Assembly: GCA_020849655.1 (NCBI GenBank)
Contig: JADLFU010000091.1
Coordinates: forward strand, 51,692-115,691
Reading direction: 5' to 3'
Origin: Polyangiaceae bacterium
GTDB taxonomy: Bacteria > Myxococcota_A > Polyangia > Polyangiales > Polyangiaceae
Length of the DNA stretch: 64,000 nucleotides
Positions 1 through 9,776 of this stretch are shown piece after piece. The translations under genes were made by a program, and so were the position numbers. The stretch's first letter is position 1. Each line of letters starts with the position of its first letter. A model generated the notes under the pieces. The model saw only the letters and a program-made list of their open reading frames with translations, did not search any database and had not been told where the DNA came from.

Positions 1-1
1 C

Positions 2-1033
2 GCGGGGCGCACGTCGACGAGCATCCTGAAGTTCTACTACGGCGCTGACATCTCCATCGTCACCGCGAGCGGCAGCTGCGTGGGCGGCGACAAGGACGGC
101 GACGGGGTCGCGGACGCGAAGGACAACTGCCCGAGCGCCGCGAACGCGAGCCAGCTGGACACCGACAAGGACAAGAAGGGCGACGCGTGCGACGACGACG
201 ACGACGGAGACGGCGACGAGGACGGCGCCGACAACTGCTCGCTCGTGAAGAACGCGGACCAGGCGGACCTCGACAAGGACAAGAAGGGCGACGCGTGCGA
301 CAGCGACGACGACGGGGACGGCGTGCCCGACGCCAGCGACAACTGCCCGCGCAACACCAACCAGTCGCAGCTCGACTCTGACAAGGACAAGAAGGGCGAC
401 GCGTGCGACGACGACGACGACGGGGACGGCGTGCCCGACGCCAGCGACAATTGCCCGCTCACGAAGAACGCCGACCAGGCCGACGCCGACAAGGACGGGA
501 AGGGCGACGCCTGCGAGACCGACGACGACGGGGACGGCGTGCCCGACGCCGCCGACGTCTGCCCGAAGGTCGCCGACCCAGACCAGGCCGACGCCGACAA
601 GGACAAGAAGGGCGACGCGTGCGACGACGACGACGACGGGGACGGCGCGCCCGACGCCACCGACAACTGCCCGGCGCTCGCGAACGCTGATCAGGCCGAC
701 GACAACGAAGACGGCACGGGCGACGCTTGTCAGCTCGACGAGGACGGCGACGGCGAGCCGGACGTCAGCGACAACTGCCCCGGCGTGGAGAACCCCGATC
801 AGTCCGACAGCGACGGGGACGGCCGCGGCGACGCGTGCGACGCGCCGCCAGCGAAGCCGCCGATCGACGACGACCGCGAGCCGGCGGGCGGGCAGGGGGT
901 CGTCGTCACTGTCACGCCGAACGAGACGGAGGCGTCGGGCGGCTGCGGCGTCTCGCGCGGCAGCGGGGGCGCGGGCGCCCTCTCGCTGGTCGCGGTCGCG
1001 TGGCTCGCCTCCCGCCGTCGCCGCCGGGCCTGA
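2..1033 (+). CDS. Thrombospondin type 3 repeat protein with MYXO-CTERM-like tail (5' partial)
   Basis: The reading frame is open to the left edge, so the N-terminus lies outside the window. A GTG at 80 falls inside a continuous coding frame and is unlikely to be the start. The visible part has seven Cys-containing, Asp-rich repeats of the DxDGDGxxDxxDNCP...GDAC type, which in this family bind calcium as a rigid extended rod. A Pro/Asp/Glu-rich linker follows. The last 30 or so residues have a Gly-Cys motif, a short hydrophobic helix and a terminal run of five Arg, as in MYXO-CTERM sorting signals that anchor proteins at the myxobacterial surface. A secreted or surface adhesin or matrix protein is likely; any enzymatic domain would be upstream. 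Confidence 0.85.
   Translation, partial: AGRTSTSILKFYYGADISIVTASGSCVGGDKDGDGVADAKDNCPSAANASQLDTDKDKKGDACDDDDDGDGDEDGADNCSLVKNADQADLDKDKKGDACDSDDDGDGVPDASDNCPRNTNQSQLDSDKDKKGDACDDDDDGDGVPDASDNCPLTKNADQADADKDGKGDACETDDDGDGVPDAADVCPKVADPDQADADKDKKGDACDDDDDGDGAPDATDNCPALANADQADDNEDGTGDACQLDEDGDGEPDVSDNCPGVENPDQSDSDGDGRGDACDAPPAKPPIDDDREPAGGQGVVVTVTPNETEASGGCGVSRGSGGAGALSLVAVAWLASRRRRRA
89..841 (+). repeat. Seven exact 108-bp coding repeats (TSP3 units)
   Basis: The codon for Asp in each GDAC motif falls at 182, 290, 398, 506, 614, 722 and 830, so the units repeat every 108 bp (36 codons) without any indel. The central units are nearly identical in DNA, while the first and last two have diverged. 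This pattern suggests expansion by unequal recombination inside the gene. Confidence 0.9.
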
Positions 1034-1036
1034 CGG

Positions 1037-1323
1037 TCACTCCTCGGGCAGCGGCTGCAGCGTCACCTCGAGCGCGATGGGCTCGTCGCCCGCGGTGACG
1101 ACGCGGTCCCACGGGAAGTACCCTGCGCGCTCGACGGAGACGTGGTGGGGGCCCTTCGTCAGCTTGAGGCCGTACCGCGACACCAGGCCGAGATCGCCGA
1201 CCACGATGTCGTCGACGATCACGGTCGCGTCCCGGGGCGCGCCGACCAGCTTGACCTTGCCCGTCGTCGGTCGCGCCCCGGCGCAGCCCGCGAGGAGCAG
1301 GAGCGAGAGGGTGAGCGCGCGCG

Positions 1324-1327
<4 letters not shown>
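1037..1327 (-). CDS. Small PEGA-domain lipoprotein
   Basis: A 96-residue protein begins with a short hydrophobic signal and a lipobox ending LLAGC, with the lipidated Cys at residue 15. The remainder resembles a PEGA domain: a small beta-rich module with the pattern DATVIVDD, then a [12 protein letters not shown] segment near the middle. PEGA domains are thought to act in envelope or surface-layer assembly. The GTG start at 1327 overlaps the guaA stop by 4 bp (GTGA), so translation is probably coupled to guaA. Longer starts upstream would run inside guaA in another frame and would bury the lipobox, so I reject them. Confidence 0.75.
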
Positions 1328-2874
<1,547 letters not shown>

Positions 2875-2924
2875 GGCGCGCGGCTATCACGGCGGGGATG
2901 AAGCGGGTACCGCGAGCGCCGCGC

Positions 2925-4475
2925 TCACGCGAGCGGGCCGGTGGCGCGCTCGACCGCGCCGAGGAGCGCGCCCGACGCGACGAGCCCGCGCACCGCCTCG
3001 ATGTCTCGGTAGAGCGGGCGGTCGTCCTCGTACGGCGCGACGAGCTCGCGCACGAGCGACACTGCGGCGCGGACGCCAGCGGACGGCGACAGCGGCGCGC
3101 GCTGGTCGACGCCGGCGGCGGCGGTCATCACCTCGATCGCGAGGGCGCGCTCGACGTTGGCGAGCACCTGGGAGAGCTTGCGCGCGCTGATGCTGCCCAT
3201 GGAGACGTGGTCCTCCTTGCCGGCCGACGACGGGATGCTGTCGATGCTGGCGGGGTGGCAGAGCACCTTGTTCTCGCTGACGAGCGAGGCGCTCGCGACC
3301 TGGGCGATCATGAACCCCGAGTGCAGCCCGCTGTCCTTCGCGAGGAAGGGCGAGAGACCGCTCGACAGCGCGGGGTTCACCAGCTGCTCGACCCTGCGCT
3401 CGGAGACGTTGGCGAGCTCGGCGGTCGCCATCGCGGCGAGATCGAGCGCGAACGCGAGCGGCTGGCCGTGGAAGTTGCCGCCCGAGACGAGGTCGGCCGC
3501 GCCCTCGTCGTCGAGGAACACGAGCGGGTTGTCGGTCACGCTGTTGATCTCGGTGAGCAGCACCGCGTGCGCCCACGCGAGCGCGTCGCGGCTGGCGCCG
3601 TGCACCTGCGGCATGCAGCGGAACGAGTAGGCGTCCTGCACGCGCGCGCAGTCCCTGTGGCTCTCCATGATCGCGCTGTCGGCGAGCAGCGCGCGGAGGT
3701 TCCTCGCGGTGGCGAGCGCGCCCGGGTGCGGCCGCAGCCCCACGATCCGCTCGTCGAACGGCCGCGCGGATCCCTTGTTGGCCTCGAGGCTCATCGCGCC
3801 CGAGATGTCCGCGACCGTCGCCAGCCGCTCGGCCGCGAGCACCGACAGCGAGCCGAGCGCGGCCATCAGCTGCGTGCCGTTGATCAGCGACAGGCCCTCC
3901 TTCGCCTGGAGGCAGAGCGGCGTGAGCCCGGCCTGGCGGAGCGCCGCGCCTCCGTCGACGTAGCCCGCGGGGGTGAGCACCTCGCCCTCGCCGGTGAGCA
4001 CGAGCGCGAGGTGCGCGAGCGGCGCGAGATCGCCCGACGCCCCGACGCTGCCCTGGCCCGGCACGCGCGGGGTCACGCCGCGGTTGAGCAGCTCGATCAA
4101 CAAATCTATCACGGCCTCGCGCACGCCCGACGCGCCGAGCGCGAGCACCTGCGCGCGCAGCAGCATCATCGCGCGCACCTCGCCGCGCGACAGATCGGGC
4201 CCCACGCCCGCGGCGTGGCTCCGCACGAGGTTCTGCTGCAGCGCGCGGACGTCGCCCTCGTCGATGCGCGTCTCGGAGAGGAACCCGAACCCCGTGTTGA
4301 CGCCGTACACGCGCGGCGCGGCGTCGCCCGCGTCGGCGACGGCGTCGATGGCCTGGCGCGCGGCGCGCACCCGCGCCCTCGCGTCGCCGTCGAGCCGCAC
4401 CGGGCGGTCGCGCAGGGCGACGTCCTCGAGATCTCGGAGGGTGATCGGGCGGCCCACCTCGACGTGCGTGCTCAT
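2925..4475 (-). CDS. hutH: Histidine ammonia-lyase
   Basis: HutH deaminates L-histidine to trans-urocanate, the first step of histidine degradation. From the ATG at 4475 the protein is 516 residues, the family norm. YGVNTGFG lies at 57-64. The GASGDLAPLAH segment contains Ala-Ser-Gly at 146-148, which cyclises to the MIO electrophile. A GTG/ATG six codons further upstream is possible, but the homologous start pattern favours MSTHVEVG. No hutU, hutI or hutG is adjacent, so the gene stands alone here. The closely related aromatic ammonia-lyases are an alternative, but overall motif content fits histidase. It is divergent from glpD across about 80 bp. Confidence 0.92.
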   Translation of the reverse strand: MSTHVEVGRPITLRDLEDVALRDRPVRLDGDARARVRAARQAIDAVADAGDAAPRVYGVNTGFGFLSETRIDEGDVRALQQNLVRSHAAGVGPDLSRGEVRAMMLLRAQVLALGASGVREAVIDLLIELLNRGVTPRVPGQGSVGASGDLAPLAHLALVLTGEGEVLTPAGYVDGGAALRQAGLTPLCLQAKEGLSLINGTQLMAALGSLSVLAAERLATVADISGAMSLEANKGSARPFDERIVGLRPHPGALATARNLRALLADSAIMESHRDCARVQDAYSFRCMPQVHGASRDALAWAHAVLLTEINSVTDNPLVFLDDEGAADLVSGGNFHGQPLAFALDLAAMATAELANVSERRVEQLVNPALSSGLSPFLAKDSGLHSGFMIAQVASASLVSENKVLCHPASIDSIPSSAGKEDHVSMGSISARKLSQVLANVERALAIEVMTAAAGVDQRAPLSPSAGVRAAVSLVRELVAPYEDDRPLYRDIEAVRGLVASGALLGAVERATGPLA

Positions 4476-4555
4476 CGCGCGCGGCTGTACCATGACGCCG
4501 CGCGGGGCGTGGACGCTGCAAATTCCTCGGTGTGGTAGAGCGCGCGCGACAGCCC

Positions 4556-6175
4556 ATGAAGCTCCGCGAGACCAACGTCGCCCGCCTCTCGTCGCGCCCG
4601 TTCGACGTGCTCGTGGTGGGCGGCGGCATCAACGGCGCGGTGGCCGCGGCGTGCCTCGCGGCGCGCGGCGCGAAGGTCGCGCTGATCGACAAGGGCGACT
4701 TCGCGTCGTCGACGAGCCAGGAGTCGTCGAACCTCGCGTGGGGCGGCATCAAGTACCTGGAGACGCTCGAGGTCGGCCTCGTGCGCAAGCTCTGCCTCTC
4801 GCGCAACCACCTCGTGCGCAGCTACCCGTCGACGGTGCAGGAGATCCGCTTCTACGTCACCTTGGCGCGCGGGTTCCGGCACGGGCGCTGGGCGCTGTTC
4901 CTCGGAACGCTCTTCTACTGGCTGCTCGGCGGCCTGGCGACGCGCGCGCCGCGGCTGCTCGGCACGCGGCAGATGGGCGACGACGAGCCCGCGCTCTTGC
5001 TCGACGAGAGCCAGGGCGGCGTCGAGTACTCGGACGCGTACCTGCACGACAACGACGCGCGGTTCGTGTGGAACTTCATCCGCTCCGCGCTCGATCACGG
5101 CGCCGCGTGCGCGAACTACGTCGAGTCGACGGCAGCGCGGCGCGGCGGCGCGGGCTGGCTCGTCGACGCGCGCGATCTCTCCACGGGCGCGGCGCTCACG
5201 GTCGAGGCGCGCGTGCTCGTCAACGCGTGCGGGCCGCTCGTCGATCGCTACAACGAGGTCGTCGGGCAACAGACGGCGCACCGGCACCTGCTCTCGAAGG
5301 GCATCCACCTCATCGTGCCGCGGGTGAGCAAGAACCACCGCGTGCTCAGCTTCTTCGCCGACGACGGCCGCCTGTTCTTCGTCATCCCGATGGGCCCCCG
5401 CACCTGCATCGGCACGACCGACACGCGCGTCGACGATCCCGGCGTGCGGATCACGAGCGACGATCGGCGCTTCGTGCTCGACAACATCAACAAGCGCCTG
5501 CGCTTGCCGCGCCCGCTCACCGAGGCGGACGTGATCGCCGAGCGCTGCGGCGTCCGGCCGCTCGCCGTCCCGCGCGGCGCGTCGAGCGGCAAGGATTTCC
5601 TCCAGCTCTCCAGGAAGCACGCGCTCGACGTCGATCGCGACGCGCGGCACGTCAGCGTCTTCGGCGGCAAGCTCACCGACTGCCTCAACGTCGGCGAGGA
5701 GATCGCCTCGACCGTCGCGTCGATGGGCGTCTCCTTGCCGCACCCTGCGCGGCGCTGGTACGGCGAGCCCGGCGACGACGTGCGCGACGAGTTCTTCCAC
5801 CAGGCGCGCCTGATGGAGCTCGACGCCCTGACGTCGCCGTCGTCGAGCGAGCAGCTCTCGACGCGCCTCTGGCGCCGCTACGCCGCCGCCGCGCTGCCGA
5901 TGCTCGAGGAGATCCGGCGCGACCCCGCGATGGCAGAGCTCCTGATCGAGGGCGCCGAGTACGTCCGCTGCGAGATCGAGCACGCGGCGCGGCGCGAGAT
6001 GATCGAGCGGCTCGACGATTTTCTCCGCAGGCGCTCGAAGATCGCGCTCGTCACCCGGCGCGACGACATCCTCTCGGCGCCGGGGCTGCGTGAGGCTTGT
6101 GAGATCCTCTTCGGCGACGACGCCGAGGCCAGGCTCGCCGAGTACCGCGAGGCTACGCGCGCGGCGGGGGCGTGA
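4556..6175 (+). CDS. glpD: FAD-dependent glycerol-3-phosphate dehydrogenase
   Basis: This peripheral membrane flavoenzyme oxidises sn-glycerol-3-phosphate to dihydroxyacetone phosphate and passes electrons to quinone. The 539-residue product has the N-terminal Rossmann FAD motif VVGGGINGAV, an SSTSQESSNLAWGG segment that contacts flavin, a GTTDT motif mid-protein and FGGKLT near residue 370, followed by the C-terminal helical domain. I chose the ATG at 4556 over the in-frame GTG at 4532, because the family starts shortly before the FAD motif. glpK and glpF are not adjacent. Its last 23 bp overlap the 3' end of the opposite-strand NifU-like gene. Confidence 0.92.
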   Translation: MKLRETNVARLSSRPFDVLVVGGGINGAVAAACLAARGAKVALIDKGDFASSTSQESSNLAWGGIKYLETLEVGLVRKLCLSRNHLVRSYPSTVQEIRFYVTLARGFRHGRWALFLGTLFYWLLGGLATRAPRLLGTRQMGDDEPALLLDESQGGVEYSDAYLHDNDARFVWNFIRSALDHGAACANYVESTAARRGGAGWLVDARDLSTGAALTVEARVLVNACGPLVDRYNEVVGQQTAHRHLLSKGIHLIVPRVSKNHRVLSFFADDGRLFFVIPMGPRTCIGTTDTRVDDPGVRITSDDRRFVLDNINKRLRLPRPLTEADVIAERCGVRPLAVPRGASSGKDFLQLSRKHALDVDRDARHVSVFGGKLTDCLNVGEEIASTVASMGVSLPHPARRWYGEPGDDVRDEFFHQARLMELDALTSPSSSEQLSTRLWRRYAAAALPMLEEIRRDPAMAELLIEGAEYVRCEIEHAARREMIERLDDFLRRRSKIALVTRRDDILSAPGLREACEILFGDDAEARLAEYREATRAAGA

Positions 6176-6461
6176 CGCGCGCGGCGCCGGGCGGGACGAG
6201 CGCGCCCGAGCTGACGACGACGCGCGCGCCGGGACACGCCGCGCGCACCGCGGGCTCGATCACGCCACGGGTCGTCAGCGTCGCGCCAGGGCAGCCGGAG
6301 CAGCACCCCGCGAGGTGCAGGCGCACGTCGTCGCCCTCCACGGCCACCAGGTACAGCTCGCCGCCGTCGACCTCGACCATCGGGGCGACGACCGTCGACA
6401 GCGCTGTGAGGACGGCTTGGCGATCGGCCACGTTGAGGGCGGCGACCGTACCACGGCGCAC
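6153..6461 (-). CDS. NifU-like C-terminal domain Fe-S scaffold protein
   Basis: A 102-residue protein matches the NifU C-terminal domain, which carries nascent Fe-S clusters to target proteins. The pattern VEVDGGELYLV in the first third and the CSGCPGA segment with a CxxC pair are the diagnostic features. There is no IscU-like or thioredoxin-like fusion. A short Ala/Pro-rich tail lies beyond the domain, and its coding sequence overlaps the glpD 3' end by 23 bp (convergent). The GTG at 6461 is the only reasonable start. Housekeeping Fe-S assembly is likely, but no isc or suf gene lies nearby. Confidence 0.85.
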   Translation of the reverse strand: MRRGTVAALNVADRQAVLTALSTVVAPMVEVDGGELYLVAVEGDDVRLHLAGCCSGCPGATLTTRGVIEPAVRAACPGARVVVSSGALVPPGAARVTPPPRA

Positions 6462-6534
6462 CGCGTGAACCCAACATCGGGGCGTCGAGCGGCTATCTTT
6501 CTCGGCCCGCGGGCTCTATGTCGACGGGGCTCCC

Positions 6535-7494
6535 GTGGCGAACTTCGTGCTGCCGTTCGAGGCTCCCTTCGTCGATCTCCAGGACCGCGTGCGCGAGCTG
6601 CGCGCCGCGGCCGAGCGCGATCCGTCGCTGCTCGGCCAGCTCGCGGCACTCGAGGAGAGCGCGGCCGTCCTCGCGCGCGACGTGTTCACCAAGCTCTCAC
6701 CGATCGAGAAGGTGCAGCTCGCGCGGCACCCGATGCGCCCCTACATGGGCGACTACGTCTCGCGCCTGTGCGGCGATCTCGTCGAGCTGTCGGGCGACCG
6801 GCGCTTCGCCGACGACGCGTCGATCGTCGCCGGGCTGGCGACGCTCCGCGGCCGCAGCGTCGCCGTCGTCGGCCAGCAGAAGGGCCGCAACACGAAGGAG
6901 AACGTCCGCCGCAACTTCGGCATGCCGAACCCGGAGGGCTACCGCAAGGCCGACCGCGTGTACCAGCTCGCCGATCGCTTCGGCCTGCCGATCGTCACGT
7001 TCATCGACACGCCCGGCGCGTACCCGGGCATCGGCGGAGAGGAGCGCGGGCAGGGCGAGGCCATCGGCGCGTGCATCCACACGCTGTCGCGCGTGCGGGT
7101 GCCGGTCGTGGCGGTCGTCATCGGCGAGGGCGGCTCGGGCGGCGCGCTCGCGCTCGGCGTCGCGAACCGCGTGATGATGCTCGAGTACGCGTGGTACTCG
7201 GTCATCTCGCCGGAGGGGGGCGCGGCGATCCTGTGGAAGGACGGCGGCCGCGCGGCCGACGCGGCGACCCAGCTGAAGCTCACCGCGCCCGATCTGCTCC
7301 AGCTCGGCGTCGTCGAGCGCGTGATCGAGGAGCCGCCTGGCGGCGCGCACCAGGACCACGCGCGCGCCGCGGCGCTCGTCGGTGACGCGGTGTCCTCGGC
7401 GCTCGACGAGCTGTCCTCGCTGTCGCCGGACGCGCTGCGCGAGGACAGGTACGCCCGCTTCCGCAGGCTGGGCGACGCCGCGATCGCGGGCTGA
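6535..7494 (+). CDS. accA: Acetyl-CoA carboxylase carboxyltransferase subunit alpha
   Basis: AccA pairs with AccD to transfer CO2 from carboxybiotin to acetyl-CoA, making malonyl-CoA for fatty acid synthesis. The 319-residue protein has the N-terminal helical segment, the QQKGRNTKEN motif, the FGMPNPEGYRKA block and the oxyanion-forming GEGGSGGALALG stretch. Length and motifs are canonical. Translation starts at the GTG at 6535. accD is not in the window, as is common when the two subunits are unlinked. The upstream gap of 73 bp separates it from the divergent NifU-like gene and may hold both promoters. Confidence 0.96.
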   Translation: MANFVLPFEAPFVDLQDRVRELRAAAERDPSLLGQLAALEESAAVLARDVFTKLSPIEKVQLARHPMRPYMGDYVSRLCGDLVELSGDRRFADDASIVAGLATLRGRSVAVVGQQKGRNTKENVRRNFGMPNPEGYRKADRVYQLADRFGLPIVTFIDTPGAYPGIGGEERGQGEAIGACIHTLSRVRVPVVAVVIGEGGSGGALALGVANRVMMLEYAWYSVISPEGGAAILWKDGGRAADAATQLKLTAPDLLQLGVVERVIEEPPGGAHQDHARAAALVGDAVSSALDELSSLSPDALREDRYARFRRLGDAAIAG

Positions 7495-7530
7495 CTTGCC
7501 TCGCCGCGCGCGCGGCCTACGATCGCGAGG

Positions 7531-8055
7531 ATGGCGCGCGACTCCAGGCCTCCCGGGTACGACATGGCCTACCAGCCCGCGCGACCCCGCCGCTTCGGCC
7601 GCTCGTGGCGCGCGTGCCTGCCGGCGTACGGCTACCTCGCGGCGTGCGTCGCCTTCGCCGCCTTCGTCGCGCACGGTCACACGGCCGCGCCGGGCACGAT
7701 CGCGCACACCTGGGTCATCGAGGCGAGCGCCGGCCGCGCGCTGCCGTCCGCGACGTTCGCGCTCGTCGTCGTGCTCGCGGGCGTCGCCGCCGTCGTGCAG
7801 GCGCACCTCTGCGGCGTCACGGTGCGCCCCGACGGCATCGAGACGCTCGACACGGCGTTCCTCGGGTTCCCGCGGGTGCGCCACTACGCGTGGCCCGTGA
7901 TCGACAGGCTCCGCTTCGATCTGTCGCCCAGGCTGGTGGGCGTCGAGCTGTGGGACCGCACGCGCGACTTCCTGCCCGAGGTCGAGGACAAGCAGGCGCT
8001 CGTCGAGGCGCTGACCGAGGTCGCAGAGGCGCGCGCGATCCCGTACCGGGGCTGA
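7531..8055 (+). CDS. Small membrane protein, PH-like C-terminus, unknown function
   Basis: I do not recognise this 174-residue protein with certainty. After a basic N-terminus it has two hydrophobic segments (about residues 28-46 and 74-92) suitable as transmembrane helices. A cytoplasmic-looking C-terminal part follows, with alternating beta-strand pattern (VTVRPDGIETLD, then VIDRLRFDL) reminiscent of bacterial PH domains. A second ATG at 7564 would shorten it by 11 residues. It follows accA by 36 bp on the same strand and precedes the DUF262 gene by 59 bp, so co-transcription with either is possible. It has no helix-turn-helix and is not a HipB. Confidence 0.6.
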   Translation: MARDSRPPGYDMAYQPARPRRFGRSWRACLPAYGYLAACVAFAAFVAHGHTAAPGTIAHTWVIEASAGRALPSATFALVVVLAGVAAVVQAHLCGVTVRPDGIETLDTAFLGFPRVRHYAWPVIDRLRFDLSPRLVGVELWDRTRDFLPEVEDKQALVEALTEVAEARAIPYRG

Positions 8056-8114
8056 CGCCGCCGCGCCCGCGCCGCCGGCTTGCGTCGCGCCGCGCCCGAG
8101 CGATACGGTGGCCC

Positions 8115-9776
8115 ATGGCCGGCGCCCGCGACGACACCCGCCGCGCGCCCGCGCCCGCCCCCACGCTGCTCCGGCGGAGGGCCGAGGCCCGGGCCGAGAC
8201 CGTCGAGGAGCTGGTCGAGCGGTTCGTCCGCGGGCGCGTGCGGGTCCCCTCGTTTCAGCGGGGGCTGCGCTGGGGCGCGAGCGACGTCACGGATCTCTTC
8301 GACAGCGTCTACCGCGGCTACCCCATCGGTTCACTGTTGCTGTGGCAGCGGCGCGCCCCGGCCGCCAGGGTGACGGCGGGGCCGCTCTCGATCGACGCGC
8401 CCGAGACGGAGGCGTGGTGGGTCGTCGACGGCCAGCAGCGCCTGACCGCCCTCGCGGCCAGCCTCGCCCGCCCGCTCCCGCTCCCGGCGCACCCGGCCGA
8501 TCCCTACGTGGTGTACTTCGACCCTGCTGGCCAGCGCTTCCTGTCGCCCGAGAAGGGCCGCGCGCCGCCGTCCGAGTGGGTGCCCGCGCCGCTGTTGCTC
8601 GACGCGTCGAGGCTGAGCGAGTGGATCGTCGCGTGGCCTCACTTCGCGGACGCGGCGCTCCGGTCGGCGGTGTTCGACGCCGGGCGACGCCTGCGCGAGT
8701 ACTCGGTGCCGCTGTACGTCGTGGACACAGACGACGAGGGCGTGCTCCGGGAGATCTTCTACCGCGTCAACAGCGCCGGCAAGCGCCTGAAATGGGCCGA
8801 GGTGCACGACGCGCTGTTCGGTCAGCCGGACGCGCGGCCTGGATCACTTGCGGAGCTGTCGACCGAGATCGCCAAGCTTCACATGGGCACGCTCGACCAC
8901 GCGACCCTGCTCTCGTGCCTGCTCGCGCTCCGGGGGATGGATGTGACCCGCACCCTCGCGGAGCACCGGCGCCGTGATCCCGCGGCGCTCGACGGCGCGG
9001 TGGCCGCGTGTCTCCCGGTGCTGGCGAGGGTGTTGAGCTTCCTCCGCGAGAGCGCCGACATCTCTCACGTGCGCCTGCTCCCGCGCGCGCTGCCGCTCGC
9101 CCCGCTCACTCGCTTCTTCGCGCTGCACCCCGAGCCGAAGGCCCGCACCCGGCAGCTGCTCACGCGGTTCTGCTGGCGGTTGTTCCTCGGCGACGGCGGC
9201 CTCGACGAGCGCGTCGTCGCGCGCCGGGGGGTGACAGTGATCGAGCCGGGCACGGAGGAGGTGAGCGCGCAGCGCCTGCTGTCACTCGCGCCCGCGCAGC
9301 CAGCCTTCGTGGTGCCGGAGGCGGTCGACGCGCGCGCCGCTGGCACCCGGGTCGCGATGGTCGCGCTCTCGCTCGCCGCGCCGAGGCACCTCGGCACGGG
9401 CGAGGTCATCGACGTCGCATCCCTCCTCGAGGCAGAGGCGGGGAGGGCGCTGCGATCCGTGATCGAAGGCGAGCGCAGCCCCGGCGCTCGCTCGCCCGCC
9501 GGGCGCGCGCTGCACCCATCCGTCCGCGCGTTGCCTGGGGTGTTGCGGGGGCGGTGCGCAGAGGCGCGCGCCGCGCGCGAGCTCCTCGACAGCCACCTCG
9601 TCGGCGCGGCCGCGGCCCGGGCGCTGGCGCGGGGCGACACCGACGGGTTCCTTGCCGCGCGTCGGCGAGATCTCTCGAGGGCGGTGGACGATCTCGGAGA
9701 CCGCCTCGCCGCGTGGGGCCGCTCCTCGCGGGTCTCCGTCGACGGGCTCCTCCGGTGGCCGAGCGGGGGCCCGTGA
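8115..9776 (+). CDS. DUF262 (GmrSD N-terminal-like) protein
   Basis: The 553-residue protein carries the DUF262 fold found in GmrSD-type and related defence nucleases: VPSFQRGLRWG at 44-54, GYPIGSLLLW at 68-77 and the nucleotide-binding DGQQRLTAL motif at 105-113. The block FYRVNSAGKRLKW follows about 110 residues later. In GmrSD this domain couples NTP binding to cleavage of modified DNA by a C-terminal HNH (DUF1524) domain. Here the C-terminal half keeps the helical look of that region, but I see no HNH His/Asn triad, so nuclease activity is doubtful. The stop overlaps the hipA-like start by 4 bp (GTGA), implying coupled expression. I chose ATG 8115; the longer frame upstream overlaps the previous gene. 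Confidence 0.82.
   Translation: MAGARDDTRRAPAPAPTLLRRRAEARAETVEELVERFVRGRVRVPSFQRGLRWGASDVTDLFDSVYRGYPIGSLLLWQRRAPAARVTAGPLSIDAPETEAWWVVDGQQRLTALAASLARPLPLPAHPADPYVVYFDPAGQRFLSPEKGRAPPSEWVPAPLLLDASRLSEWIVAWPHFADAALRSAVFDAGRRLREYSVPLYVVDTDDEGVLREIFYRVNSAGKRLKWAEVHDALFGQPDARPGSLAELSTEIAKLHMGTLDHATLLSCLLALRGMDVTRTLAEHRRRDPAALDGAVAACLPVLARVLSFLRESADISHVRLLPRALPLAPLTRFFALHPEPKARTRQLLTRFCWRLFLGDGGLDERVVARRGVTVIEPGTEEVSAQRLLSLAPAQPAFVVPEAVDARAAGTRVAMVALSLAAPRHLGTGEVIDVASLLEAEAGRALRSVIEGERSPGARSPAGRALHPSVRALPGVLRGRCAEARAARELLDSHLVGAAAARALARGDTDGFLAARRRDLSRAVDDLGDRLAAWGRSSRVSVDGLLRWPSGGP

Noticed and set aside
89..841. Direct repeats suggestive of a CRISPR array
   Set aside because: The repeats are contiguous 108-bp coding units with no spacers and translate into Cys/Asp-rich TSP3 modules.
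2898..4538. A 546-residue plus-strand frame opposite hutH
   Set aside because: hutH has complete motifs on the other strand; this frame is an Arg/His-rich shadow.
6172..6468. Plus-strand frame opposite the NifU-like gene
   Set aside because: The minus strand carries the CSGCPGA Fe-S motif and the VEVDGGE pattern; the plus frame has no motif.
7531..8055. Possible HipB antitoxin upstream of the HipA system
   Set aside because: The protein has two membrane helices and a PH-like end but no helix-turn-helix, and it is separated from the DUF262 gene by 59 bp.
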